A program made the translations under genes and the position numbers. A model generated the notes under the pieces. That model was not told the DNA's origin. It ran no database searches and saw only the letters and a program-made list of their open reading frames with translations. Below, piece after piece: positions 27,860-35,921 of a DNA stretch of 64,000 nucleotides. The number at the start of each line of letters is the position of its first letter. Position 1 is the first letter of the stretch. This DNA is from Clostridiaceae bacterium (GTDB lineage: Bacteria; Bacillota; Clostridia; Oscillospirales; Acutalibacteraceae): the NCBI GenBank assembly GCA_021769555.1, contig JAETSR010000003.1:124001-188000 (forward strand), read 5' to 3'.

Positions 27860-27888
27860 TTGCTTTTTCCAGTGAGCTCGGTTATAAT
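27860..27888 (+). promoter_or_regulatory. fba promoter
   Basis: TTGCTT at 27860-27865 and TATAAT at 27883-27888 with exactly 17 bases between them, 57 bases upstream of the fba start. This is a strong housekeeping-type promoter. Confidence 0.85.
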
Positions 27889-27944
27889 ATAGTAAAGACG
27901 TGCCGGGGAGACCGGTGTAAATTCATAATCGGAGGGAAATCGCT

Positions 27945-28808
27945 ATGTTAGTTTCTGCAAAGGAAATGCTTACCAAGGCCAAGGCCGGGAAGTACGCCGT
28001 TGGCCAGTTCAACATCAACAACCTGGAGTGGACCAAGGCTGTGCTGCTCACCGCCCAGGAGTGCAATTCTCCTGTTATCTTAGGCGTGTCCGAGGGCGCG
28101 GGCAAGTACATGTGCGGCTATAATACCGTTGTCGGTATGGTGAAGGGCATGCTCGAGACCCTGAACATCACCGTTCCCGTGGCTCTGCACCTGGACCACG
28201 GCAGCTATGAAGGGGCTCTCAAGGCCATGGAGGACGGCTTCTCCTCCGTCATGTTCGACGGCTCCCACTACGCCATCGAGGAGAACATCGAGAAGACCAA
28301 GGAAATCATCAGGATTGCCGGCGAGAAGGGCATTTCCGTTGAGGCCGAGGTAGGCGCCATCGGCGGCGAGGAGGACGGCGTCGTGGGCGGCGGCGAGGTG
28401 GCTGACCCCGCCGAGTGCAAGCAGATTGCGGACCTGGGCGTCACCATGCTGGCCGCCGGCATCGGCAATATCCACGGCGTGTACCCCGACAACTGGACCG
28501 GCCTTAACTTCGACGTTCTGGCAGAGATTCAGGAGAAGACCGGCACAATGCCCCTAGTGCTCCACGGCGGCACAGGCATCCCCGAGGATATGGTGAAGAA
28601 GGCCATCAGCCTGGGCGTCTCCAAGGTGAACGTGAACACCGAGTGCCAGCTGAGCTTCGCCGCCGCCACCCGCCAGTACATCGAGGAGGGCAAGGACAAG
28701 CAGGGCAAGGGCTTCGACCCCCGCAAGCTCCTGGCCCCCGGCACCGAGGCCATCAAGGCCACTGTCAAGGAGAAGATGGAGCTGTTTGGTTCTGTCGGCA
28801 AGGCATAA
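27945..28808 (+). CDS. fba: Class II fructose-bisphosphate aldolase
   Basis: Zinc-dependent cleavage of fructose 1,6-bisphosphate to DHAP and glyceraldehyde 3-phosphate in glycolysis and gluconeogenesis. 287 residues, the usual length. Visible metal and substrate motifs: VALHLDHGS (zinc histidine), SVEAEVGAIGGEEDG, AAGIGNIHGVY, LHGGTGIP and VSKVNVNTE. The start follows a GGAGGG site. It is monocistronic, with its own promoter and two hairpins after it, and sits between two minus-strand tRNA genes. Codon use is strongly biased to C-ending codons, as expected for a highly expressed gene. Confidence 0.97.
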   Translation: MLVSAKEMLTKAKAGKYAVGQFNINNLEWTKAVLLTAQECNSPVILGVSEGAGKYMCGYNTVVGMVKGMLETLNITVPVALHLDHGSYEGALKAMEDGFSSVMFDGSHYAIEENIEKTKEIIRIAGEKGISVEAEVGAIGGEEDGVVGGGEVADPAECKQIADLGVTMLAAGIGNIHGVYPDNWTGLNFDVLAEIQEKTGTMPLVLHGGTGIPEDMVKKAISLGVSKVNVNTECQLSFAAATRQYIEEGKDKQGKGFDPRKLLAPGTEAIKATVKEKMELFGSVGKA

Positions 28809-28826
28809 GCCTGAGTATAGACATGA

Positions 28827-28856
28827 GGGCGGTACTTCGGTACCGTCCTTTTCTAT
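28827..28856 (+). terminator. fba terminator
   Basis: Nine-base stem (28827-28835 with 28840-28848, one G-T pair) closed by a TTCG tetraloop and followed by TTTTCTATTTT: a textbook intrinsic terminator. Confidence 0.9.
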
Positions 28857-28865
28857 TTTACCAAC

Positions 28866-28901
28866 AAAAAACCGCTCAAACGCTTAGTTTGAGCGGTTTT
28901 T
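28866..28901. terminator. Bidirectional terminator between fba and tRNA-Pro
   Basis: AAAAACCGCTCAAAC paired with GTTTGAGCGGTTTTT (28887-28901) around a 5-base loop. The A-run on one side and T-run on the other let it stop transcription from both strands; it is the likely 3' end of the minus-strand tRNA-Pro transcript. Confidence 0.9.
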
Positions 28902-28924
28902 AGACTTGCCTTCAGCAAGTTTCA

Positions 28925-29000
28925 TGGTCCGAGTGGCGAGACTTGAACTCACGGCCTCTTGACCCCCAGTCAAGCGCGCTACCAACTGCGCCACACCCGG
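28925..29000 (-). tRNA. tRNA-Pro (anticodon GGG)
   Basis: Minus-strand cloverleaf, 76 bases with encoded CCA: acceptor CCGGGTG/CACTCGG, D-arm GCGC...GCGC, anticodon stem CTTGA/TCAAG with loop CTGGGGG (GGG), T-arm GTGAG/CTCGC with TTCAAGT, discriminator A. Confidence 0.96.
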
Positions 29001-29069
29001 ACGACTCTTGTATTATACCTCACTTCGCGGCAAAATGCAAGAGTTTTTTTGCGTTTTTTCAAAGTTTTT

Positions 29070-30098
29070 TCAGGACTTATCCTTGCGCTGCAGGAGCACC
29101 GCGCCGATTATTATAGCGCCCTTGAAGGCCGCGCTCAGGTACGGGTCCACGCCTATCAGGTTCAGCAGGTTATTCATAACGGCCACTATCAATGTGCCGA
29201 AAACCGTTCCGATTATGGAGCCCCGGCCCCCGGACATGCTGGTGCCGCCCACTATCACCGAGGCGATAGCGTCCATCTCAAAGCCGCTGCCCGCGCTGGC
29301 GTAGTCCATGGAGCCTATCCTTGAGGTCTGGATTATGGCCGCTATGGCCACAAGGAAGCCCGTGAGGGCGTAGACCCGGCGCTTTACGGCCCGGACATTC
29401 ACTCCCGACAGGCGGGTGGTGCGCTCGTTGGAGCCGATGGCGAAGACATAGCGCCCGAAGGTGGTCTTCCTCGAGATTATGTACATGGCTGCGGCCAGCA
29501 CTGCCCAGTAGATAATCGGCATGAGCTGCTGGCCGCCTATCTCAAGGCGCGCTATGCTCTTATAGGCCTCTGGCAGCTCGGTGCGCTGGGCCTTCATGAA
29601 GTACTGGGTGACGCTCCGCAGTATCTGCATGGAGCCGAGGGTAGCTATAAACGGGGGCATTCTGCCGTTTGAAATGAGCAGCCCGTTGCCCTCCCCGAGA
29701 AGGCCCCCCAGCAGCACCGCGCCTATGAGCCCGATAAGTATGGCCGGTATGCCGCCGAGCCCCGCCAGAGGCCCGCCGCTCACGTTCAGCACCACCATTA
29801 TGAACGCGCCCACAGTCACATAAACCGAGCCCACAGACAGGTCTATGCCCCCGGAGATTATCACGAAGGTCATGCCAAGGGCTATTATGCCTATGCCCGC
29901 GTTTCCCCTAAGGAGCGATACCCAGTTCTGAAGCCAGTTCTGGGCCCAGCTCCCGAAGGAATCGAAGCTGGTGTTCATGGAGAGAGCCGCCGTCTGCACT
30001 ATCACCATCACCAAAAGGGCAATGCCGGTGCTGAACAGCGGGTTATCGCGCCACTGTTCACGAAGCTTCACAAGAAGATTTTTGCCTGTTTTTTCCAT
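29070..30098 (-). CDS. RbsC-type sugar ABC transporter permease
   Basis: Membrane channel of a monosaccharide importer, about 342 residues with eight to ten hydrophobic segments. RbsC/MglC hallmarks: GIGIIALGMTFVIISGGIDLSVGSV, the coupling-region AIGSNERTTRLSGVNVRAVKRRVY, and SVIVGGTSMSGGRGSIIGTVFG. The open frame reaches back to 30224, but that leader is antisense to the preceding coding sequence; ATG 30098 preceded by GAGGAGGGCAGG is chosen. It is the third gene of the unit binding protein - ATPase - permease. The sugar is undetermined: ribose, galactose or xylose are all possible for this family. Confidence 0.92.
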   Translation of the reverse strand: MEKTGKNLLVKLREQWRDNPLFSTGIALLVMVIVQTAALSMNTSFDSFGSWAQNWLQNWVSLLRGNAGIGIIALGMTFVIISGGIDLSVGSVYVTVGAFIMVVLNVSGGPLAGLGGIPAILIGLIGAVLLGGLLGEGNGLLISNGRMPPFIATLGSMQILRSVTQYFMKAQRTELPEAYKSIARLEIGGQQLMPIIYWAVLAAAMYIISRKTTFGRYVFAIGSNERTTRLSGVNVRAVKRRVYALTGFLVAIAAIIQTSRIGSMDYASAGSGFEMDAIASVIVGGTSMSGGRGSIIGTVFGTLIVAVMNNLLNLIGVDPYLSAAFKGAIIIGAVLLQRKDKS

Positions 30099-30121
30099 TT
30101 TTCCTGCCCTCCTCTTATTCC

Positions 30122-31600
30122 TCACGCGCCGGTTGCAAGGCGCATTATCTCCTGCTCGGTCATCTCCCCGGCGGGGAGCTCGCCCTGCACCCTGCCGTGG
30201 TACATCACTATGGCCCTGTCGCACAGGCGTATTATCTCCTGGGCCTCACTGGACAGAACGATTACCGCCACCCCTCCGGCCGCGAGCTCAAGCACAGTGT
30301 CGTATATGTCCTCCTTGGCGCCCACGTCCACGCCCTGGGTGGGATTGTCAAATATAAGCACCTTCGGCCCGGCGTTCAGCCACTTTGCCAGCACCACCTT
30401 CTGCTGGTTGCCCCCAGAGAGGCTGCCTATCAGGTCCTCCTCAGAGCCCATCTTTATGCGAAGGTTTTCCGCCTGCTTCCTGAACGCCTCCCTCACCTGC
30501 TTCCAGCTTATGAGCCCGGACCTCACGTGCCGTGGCCAGGTGACTATGGAGCCGTTCTCCAGTATATCCATGTCCTTTATTATGCCGTTCTCCTTGCGGT
30601 CCCGGGGGACGTAGCCTATCCCCAGTTCCACGGCCTGCTTGGTGTCGTGTACTGCGACTGGCCTGCCCTCAAGATAGAGCTGCCCCTGATACTTCCCGCC
30701 GCTGCCGAACACCGACTGGAACAGCTCGCTTCTGCCGTCCCCAAGAAGCCCTGTGAAGCCCAGCACCTCCCCGGCCCTCACGCAGAAGCTCACATCCTCA
30801 AAGCTCCGCTCCCTGGAAAGGCCCTCGGCCCGGAGCACCTCCTCCCCCAGCTCCCGCTCCTTACGCAGGGACTGGGTGCGGACCTCGTGGCCCACCATAT
30901 GCTTCGCAAGCTCGTCCACATCAGTTTCGGACACCTTTCCGTCCGCCACCATGGAGCCGTCCCGGAGCACCGTGTACCTGTCGCATACGGCCATTACCTC
31001 CCGGAGCTTATGGGAGATAAAGACCATCGCCACCCCCTGGCTCTTTAAATTGCGCATCATCTCGAAGACCCGGTCTATCTCAGGGTCCGTCAGTGACGTG
31101 GTGGGCTCGTCCATGATGATTATCGACGCCTCCATCAAAAGGGCCCTGGCTATCTCCACTATCTGCTTATAGGAGGCGTCCAGCTCCCGGACCATGGCCC
31201 TCGGGTCCAGGTCCACGTCCATGCGCCGGAAGACCTCCGAGCAGCGGGCGCACATCTCCCTGCCGTCCAAAAAGCCGGCCCTTGTCTTCAGCTCCCGGCC
31301 TATGAACATGTTCTCGTATATGCTCAGGTCGTTCACCAGGTTCAGCTCCTGGTGTATAAAGGCTATTCCGGCCGAAAGGGACTCCGCGGGATTGCGGAAG
31401 ACCGTCTCCCTGCCGTCCAGCAGCACCGTGCCCCGGTCGGCTGGGAGCACGCCGCCCAAGATATTCATTAGGGTGGACTTGCCCGCGCCGTTCTCTCCCA
31501 GAAGGGCGCATATCTCCCCCGGGCCCACAGAGAAGCTTATGTCCCTCAGCACGTCGTTTGCGCCGAAGGATTTATATATGCCGCGCATTTCCAGAGTCAT
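30122..31600 (-). CDS. RbsA/MglA-type sugar ABC transporter ATPase
   Basis: Double-domain ATPase that powers the adjacent permease, about 492 residues. First domain: Walker A GENGAGKST near 34-42, Walker B IIIMDEPTTSL; its signature loop is degenerate (LDASYKQIVEIARAL). Second domain: degenerate P-loop region GLLGDGRSELFQ, a good signature LSGGNQQKVVLAKWL and Walker B VLIFDNPTQGVDVGAKEDIY. Two unequal halves are normal for this family. An upstream ATG at 31618 lies inside the GGAGGAGG ribosome site, so ATG 31600 is preferred. Confidence 0.95.
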   Translation of the reverse strand: MTLEMRGIYKSFGANDVLRDISFSVGPGEICALLGENGAGKSTLMNILGGVLPADRGTVLLDGRETVFRNPAESLSAGIAFIHQELNLVNDLSIYENMFIGRELKTRAGFLDGREMCARCSEVFRRMDVDLDPRAMVRELDASYKQIVEIARALLMEASIIIMDEPTTSLTDPEIDRVFEMMRNLKSQGVAMVFISHKLREVMAVCDRYTVLRDGSMVADGKVSETDVDELAKHMVGHEVRTQSLRKERELGEEVLRAEGLSRERSFEDVSFCVRAGEVLGFTGLLGDGRSELFQSVFGSGGKYQGQLYLEGRPVAVHDTKQAVELGIGYVPRDRKENGIIKDMDILENGSIVTWPRHVRSGLISWKQVREAFRKQAENLRIKMGSEEDLIGSLSGGNQQKVVLAKWLNAGPKVLIFDNPTQGVDVGAKEDIYDTVLELAAGGVAVIVLSSEAQEIIRLCDRAIVMYHGRVQGELPAGEMTEQEIMRLATGA

Positions 31601-31624
31601 ACCCAAAACCTCCTCCATAATTTA

Positions 31625-31659
31625 CAGAAAGGCTATGACGCTTACGCCATAGCCTTCTG
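31625..31659 (-). terminator. Intercistronic hairpin between binding protein and ATPase genes
   Basis: AAGGCTATG (31629-31637) pairs with CATAGCCTT (31648-31656), with outer CAGA/TCTG pairing. The T-run is weak, so it more likely stabilises the upstream message or attenuates partially, giving more binding protein than ATPase. Confidence 0.6.
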
Positions 31660-31679
31660 CTCAGGTCAGAAAGATTTTA

Positions 31680-32726
31680 TTAGTAGGGGGACTTCTCGTC
31701 CAGATAATCCGCACAGTTGTCCCTGTCCACGATAGTGGTGGGGATTATCTTCTCCACATCGGGGCTCTCGCCCTTTAAGAGGGCCACCGCCACGTCAACG
31801 GCATCCTTCACCATGTCGGGGCTGTAGAGAGCGGACTGAATCCAGATGTTCTCGTTCTCGGGCATCATGTTGAAGTACTCCTGGCACCCGCCGCCGCCGG
31901 TGACGACCTTTATGTCGGTGCGCTTAGCCTCGTCGATGGCCTGCAGCACGCCGATGGAAGTCTCGTCGTCCATGGAGAAGACGGCGTCAATCTGGGCGTT
32001 GGCGTTGAGGATGTCGGCGAAGTCCTTCAGGCCGGCCTCACGGGTGAACTGGGTGGAGTAGTAGGATATCTCCATGTCCGGGGCAATCTCCTTAATCTTA
32101 TCGTCGAAGCCCTTCTTGCGGAGCTCGGACACGGAACCGGAGGAGGGGACCTCGAGGACGACCACCTTGCCGGTGGTGCCAATCTTGTCAACGATGTACT
32201 GAGCGCTCTGGGTGCCCATGTCCTCGTTGTCGCCGGCCACGTGGTACACGCCGTCAACGTCGATGACGATGTCGAAGTTCACCACCGGGATACCGGCGTC
32301 TACAAGACCCTTGATGGGGTCCTCCATGCCCTCCCACTGGGGGAACGCCACAACAGCCTGTACGCCCCAGGTCTTGAGCTCGTCTATCTGGTTTGTCATC
32401 TCCTCGGCGTTGCTGCTGGTGAGCAGCTTGTAGTCAACAGTGTCGGAGAGCTCCTTGCAGCGCTCCTCGGCATAGTAGGCAACGCCGGCCACCCAGCCGT
32501 GGGTGACGGCGGGGGCAAGAATGCCCACCTTAAACTTCTCGCCGCCGGAAGTATCATCGGCGCTGGCCTCTGATGAGCTGCTCTCCTCGGTCTTGGAGCT
32601 CTCCTCAGTGGAAGCCTCGCTGCTGGAATTGCCAGCCTCGCTGGAGCTGTTGCCGTCATTGCCGCAGGCCGCGAAGCAGCCGACGACCAGCATAAGTACC
32701 AGCAGCAGTGAAATTACTTTCTTCAT
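31680..32726 (-). CDS. Periplasmic-binding-type sugar lipoprotein (RbsB-like)
   Basis: Sugar-binding lipoprotein of the importer, 348 residues. Signal MKKVISLLLVLMLVVGCFAAC with lipobox FAAC and lipidated Cys21, then a 30-residue Ser/Glu linker, then a type I periplasmic-binding fold (FKVGILAPAVTHGWVAGVAY, AVVAFPQWEGM, VNFDIVIDVDGVYHVAGDN, VFSMDDETSIGVLQAI). The AVTHGW and DNEDMG regions line the presumed sugar pocket. ATG 32726 follows AAGGAGG. It has its own promoter at 32820-32848 and a ~90-base leader. It is first in the operon and followed by a hairpin, as expected for the most abundant component. Confidence 0.93.
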   Translation of the reverse strand: MKKVISLLLVLMLVVGCFAACGNDGNSSSEAGNSSSEASTEESSKTEESSSSEASADDTSGGEKFKVGILAPAVTHGWVAGVAYYAEERCKELSDTVDYKLLTSSNAEEMTNQIDELKTWGVQAVVAFPQWEGMEDPIKGLVDAGIPVVNFDIVIDVDGVYHVAGDNEDMGTQSAQYIVDKIGTTGKVVVLEVPSSGSVSELRKKGFDDKIKEIAPDMEISYYSTQFTREAGLKDFADILNANAQIDAVFSMDDETSIGVLQAIDEAKRTDIKVVTGGGGCQEYFNMMPENENIWIQSALYSPDMVKDAVDVAVALLKGESPDVEKIIPTTIVDRDNCADYLDEKSPY

Positions 32727-32941
32727 GTTTTGTTTTCCTCCTTAGTGCATAATTTACTCGAATTGGGTTTCACGCGGCGTCTTCCGCATGTAATCGACAC
32801 CTTCACGGTGCACGCGCACATTATATCACCCCCAAAAGAAAAAAGCAAGGGGGTAATTTTAAATATTTTCCCCTCTTGACATCAACATGGCCGAAACCTA
32901 TAATATAATTGAACAAAATATTGTGCGAAAGGAGAAAAGGG
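32727..32941. promoter_or_regulatory. Divergent promoters for sugar importer (-) and VOC gene (+)
   Basis: Minus promoter: TTGCTT (read on minus at 32848-32843), 17 bases, TATAAT (32825-32820). Plus promoter: TTGACA at 32876-32881, 17 bases, TATAAT at 32899-32904, a near-consensus pair. The minus transcript has a ~90-base leader with two small hairpins (around 32798-32812, and a GC-rich one near 32770-32787); no known riboswitch was recognised. Confidence 0.75.
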
Positions 32942-33382
32942 ATGGATGAAAGCAAGCTCGAGGTGATACCATACCTGTCGTTCAGGGGGGACTGCGAGGA
33001 GGCTCTCGCCGCCTATATAAAGGCCTTCGGCGGGGAGGTGCTTTACATGTCCCGCTGGTCCGAAAATACCTGTGAGCAGCCCTCTGAGGAGGGGAAGGTC
33101 ATGCACGCGGAGTTCCGCCTTGGCCGCACCCGCATGGCCGCGGGGGACTCCCCCGGCGGCGGGGAGCCAAATGCGGACATAAAGCTCATGGTGCATATGG
33201 ACTCCATGGCGGAGGCCGGGAGAGCCATATCGGTGCTCCTTGAGGGCGGCGGCGCGGTCTTATGGCCCCTTCGCCCCCACCCCGCCCCGGACGACGCCGG
33301 CTGCGGCTCCGGCACCCGGGACCGCTTCGGCTATACCTGGATAGTTACCTGCCCGAACCCGGAATATATTAAGAAGGGATAA
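32942..33382 (+). CDS. VOC-superfamily (PhnB/glyoxalase-like) protein
   Basis: Small cytoplasmic protein of about 146 residues in the vicinal-oxygen-chelate fold, PhnB-like branch. Opening VIPYLSFRGDCEEALAAYIKAFGGEVLYMSRW is the usual beta-alpha-beta start; VMHAEFRLGRTRMAAGD and the closing RDRFGYTWIVTCPNPEY match the C-terminal half module. Such proteins bind small metabolites, antibiotics or metals; no specific reaction can be assigned. The frame extends back to 32909, but the AAAGGAG site just before 32942 fixes the start. It is monocistronic with a strong promoter. Confidence 0.85.
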   Translation: MDESKLEVIPYLSFRGDCEEALAAYIKAFGGEVLYMSRWSENTCEQPSEEGKVMHAEFRLGRTRMAAGDSPGGGEPNADIKLMVHMDSMAEAGRAISVLLEGGGAVLWPLRPHPAPDDAGCGSGTRDRFGYTWIVTCPNPEYIKKG

Positions 33383-33412
33383 TTGACATGAATGGCCGGA
33401 CGCCGCCCCTAG

Positions 33413-34693
33413 CTAGTCGCACCGCTCCGTCATTATCCTGAGGATAGTCCTGTCGGTCTCGCACATGCCCTCTTTTGCCAGCACCCCGATATTCGCGATG
33501 GTGTCGTCCACCGAGCGGGTGACTATGCCGTCGCCGCTCTTAAATTCCTGGCTGGACTTATACATATGGTAGCCCAATATCCCCGCGTCAACGCTCGCGG
33601 CAATTTTAGCCGCGCACGAGGGCTTCGCCCCGTCGCATATGGTGCCGCTGATTATGGCCACGGCGTTCACGATGGTGTGGGCCACCGCCGTGAAGCTGCC
33701 GTCCAGCATATAGGCTATGCCGGCCCCGGCGCCAACTCCCGCGCTCACCGCGCCGCAGTAGGCCGAGAGCCTTCCGATACCGCTTTTCTGCTGTATGGTG
33801 ACAAGGTCACTAACAAGCAGGGAGCGGTATAGTTTTTCCTTATCAAAGCCGTAGTGCCTGGCGTATCTTACCACCGGCACCGAGGCGGTTATCCCCTGGT
33901 TGCCGGAGCCCGACAAAATCACCACCGGCATTTCGCAGCCGCTCATCCTGGCGTCGCTGCCCGCCGCGGCCCAGGCCTTGGCCTCGGTCTTTATGTCCTC
34001 CTGATAGTTTTCCAGGAGCACCGAGCCTATATTGGCCCCCCAGCTCCCCTCAATGCCCTCCTTCACTATGGCCGTGTTGCAGCTTACCTGCTGCTCCAAA
34101 AGGCACTCCACCATGGAGAGCTCCACAGTATCCGCAAACTCGATTATATCCTCTACCCGCATAAAGCCGCGGGCGGTCATGCTGTCGTCTGGGGAGTCGC
34201 TCTCAGGCTTCTCAAGGAGCACCCGGCCGTCCAGCTCCTCCCTGACGATATTGCTGTGGCTGTTGGCTATCTGCACCAGGGCCCTATGCTCACCCGCCCG
34301 GCCTATAAGGCAGATGTCCAGGAGCCTCGGCGTCTCTGCACAGACTATGTCTATCGGAGTGGACTCCATGTATTTTCCTATCTCAGAGTGCTTCTCCTCA
34401 GGCACACAGGCTATCACCTGCAGCCTCAGGTCCGCGTCCCCGGCAATGATTCCCGCCGCTATCGCGGCCCTTATGCCCTTCCTGCCGCCGGTGTTTGGCA
34501 CGATAACGCTCTTCACGTTCTTGATGATGTTCCCCGAGACCCTGGCCTCTATCCTATCCGGGGCCGCGCCCAGCACCTGCCTGAGCCTTGCGGCGCAGTA
34601 GGCCAGGGCTATGGGCTCCGTGCAGCCCGTGGCCGGGACCAGCTCCTCCCTGAGTATGGATATGTACGCCTCTCTCGCCTCTTTGGTAAGCAT
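33413..34693 (-). CDS. L-cysteine desulfidase-like protein (UPF0597/CyuA family)
   Basis: 426-residue protein of the CyuA/YhaM (UPF0597) family, related to the alpha chain of iron-sulfur L-serine dehydratase. Seen: VPATGCTEPIALAYCAARLR at the N-terminus, NIIKNVKSVIVPNTGGRKG, ILSGSGNQGITASVPVV, GRLSAYCGAVSAGVGAGAG, SGTICDGAKPSCAAKIA. The cysteines in these blocks (ATGCTEP, YCGA, ICDGAKPSC) fit an oxygen-sensitive [4Fe-4S] cluster. The predicted reaction is cysteine to pyruvate, sulfide and ammonia. The start ATG at 34693 follows a GGAAGGGGA site. A cystathionine lyase-like gene also lies in the region (39086). Confidence 0.87.
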   Translation of the reverse strand: MLTKEAREAYISILREELVPATGCTEPIALAYCAARLRQVLGAAPDRIEARVSGNIIKNVKSVIVPNTGGRKGIRAAIAAGIIAGDADLRLQVIACVPEEKHSEIGKYMESTPIDIVCAETPRLLDICLIGRAGEHRALVQIANSHSNIVREELDGRVLLEKPESDSPDDSMTARGFMRVEDIIEFADTVELSMVECLLEQQVSCNTAIVKEGIEGSWGANIGSVLLENYQEDIKTEAKAWAAAGSDARMSGCEMPVVILSGSGNQGITASVPVVRYARHYGFDKEKLYRSLLVSDLVTIQQKSGIGRLSAYCGAVSAGVGAGAGIAYMLDGSFTAVAHTIVNAVAIISGTICDGAKPSCAAKIAASVDAGILGYHMYKSSQEFKSGDGIVTRSVDDTIANIGVLAKEGMCETDRTILRIMTERCD

Positions 34694-34716
34694 GGTATTT
34701 TCCCCTTCCGCAAATT

Positions 34717-35193
34717 TTATCCCATCCCTAAAAGCTCCTTGAGCCAGGCCGCAAAGCTGTCCGTGCCGTAGACGGCAAGCATAATGAGCAGCAGAAAAGC
34801 CGCCACGGACAGCACCTCCCCGATAATGCGCTTCACCCCGGGCCGACTGTCCCCGCCGTCCCCCTCAGGGGAGCGCTCCAGCTCCACCTCTTTCAATATA
34901 CCGGAGGCAATGCCCCCCGCACGTTCCAGTTCCTTATAGGGCACATAGATATTCTGGTCCGTGGGCATGGACGCGCTGTCGAAGTTATAGTAGGCGCTGC
35001 CCTCGCTCTCAAGGCTGCACTGTATGCCCGACTCTATAAGGGCCTCGTTTATTCTCCCGGCGGCATACATGTCCGCGCAGCAGAGGAACGCCTGGTCCCC
35101 CTCCCCCGCCGGGCGCAACTTACGGCTCCGGCAGCCGGGGCATTTTGGGAGGCCGTCCTCACAGACCCGGCGGCATTTTACGCAATACTGCAT
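34717..35193 (-). CDS. Zinc-ribbon membrane-anchored protein of unknown function
   Basis: 158 residues. N-terminal zinc ribbon with two CxxC pairs (CVKCRRVC and CPGCRSRK), then a ~70-residue domain resembling DUF2007-like signal-transducing modules (AGRINEALIESGIQCSLES... NIYVPYKELERAGGI), a charged linker (LERSPEGDGGDSRPG), and one C-terminal membrane helix (IIGEVLSVAAFLLLIMLAVYG). The bulk is probably cytoplasmic with a tail anchor. It starts 9 bases after the HD-hydrolase gene, so they are likely one transcript. The function is unknown. Confidence 0.7.
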   Translation of the reverse strand: MQYCVKCRRVCEDGLPKCPGCRSRKLRPAGEGDQAFLCCADMYAAGRINEALIESGIQCSLESEGSAYYNFDSASMPTDQNIYVPYKELERAGGIASGILKEVELERSPEGDGGDSRPGVKRIIGEVLSVAAFLLLIMLAVYGTDSFAAWLKELLGMG

Positions 35194-35202
35194 ATTCCCT
35201 CC

Positions 35203-35862
35203 CTATATCAGCTCCTGGCCGTTTATGGCCAGCTTAAATTCCAGCCCCAGCTTTCCCGCCGCTTTCCGGCAGAGCATCATCCGGGCCATGAATATCTCGA
35301 AATACTCCATCACAGAGCTGAACGCCGGGTCAACCTCAAGCTTCAGCCATATGGACCCGCTGTCCTTGTCTATCACCGTCTCGGACTTTGTCACCGAGTA
35401 GTTCACCCGGTCGTGGATGTCGAAGCTGTGCACGTCCTTTGAGCGCACCCTCGTGCGGCGCACGTCGGACTTGTCCGCTATGATAAGCGCCGCGGCCTCA
35501 GGGCTCACGGGCACGCCGGTGCCCTCGTCGTGGTTGCCGATGGCCGTGGCTATCAGGGCTATCTCATCCGGGGGAAAGCCCATATTGTCAAGGAGCCTAA
35601 AGGCCATTACCGCCCCGCTCTGGCTGTGGTCCACCCTGTTTACAAGGTTGCCGATATCGTGGAGATACCCCGCTATCTTCGTCAGCTCCACCCGCCTCTG
35701 GGAGTAGCCGAGCTCCGTGAGTATCTCCCCTGCCACCGCCGCCACCCGGCCCACATGGGCGAAGCTGTGCTCCGTAAAGCCCAGGGCCGCCATGGAGGCG
35801 TCCGCCTGTGCGATATAGGTCTTAATAGCCTGGTCGTTCTTTATCTCGTCGTAGGTTATCAT
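35203..35862 (-). CDS. HD-domain phosphohydrolase
   Basis: 219-residue metal-dependent phosphohydrolase. The HD motif set is visible: HSFAHVGRVAAVAGE (first His), GYLHDIGNL (His-Asp pair), DHSQSG, and AIGNHDEGTG. A C-terminal ~90-residue region (DKSDVRRTRV... KLEVDPAFSSVMEYFEIFMARM) recurs in clostridial HD proteins of this type. The substrate, a nucleotide or phosphate ester, is unknown. It is followed by the zinc-ribbon membrane protein and preceded by the TraX-like gene on the same strand. Confidence 0.85.
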   Translation of the reverse strand: MITYDEIKNDQAIKTYIAQADASMAALGFTEHSFAHVGRVAAVAGEILTELGYSQRRVELTKIAGYLHDIGNLVNRVDHSQSGAVMAFRLLDNMGFPPDEIALIATAIGNHDEGTGVPVSPEAAALIIADKSDVRRTRVRSKDVHSFDIHDRVNYSVTKSETVIDKDSGSIWLKLEVDPAFSSVMEYFEIFMARMMLCRKAAGKLGLEFKLAINGQELI

Positions 35863-35921
35863 CCTGCTCCCCCAATGCTTTTATAGTCACTCTATGAGTT
35901 TAACATATTTCCCGGGAATTA

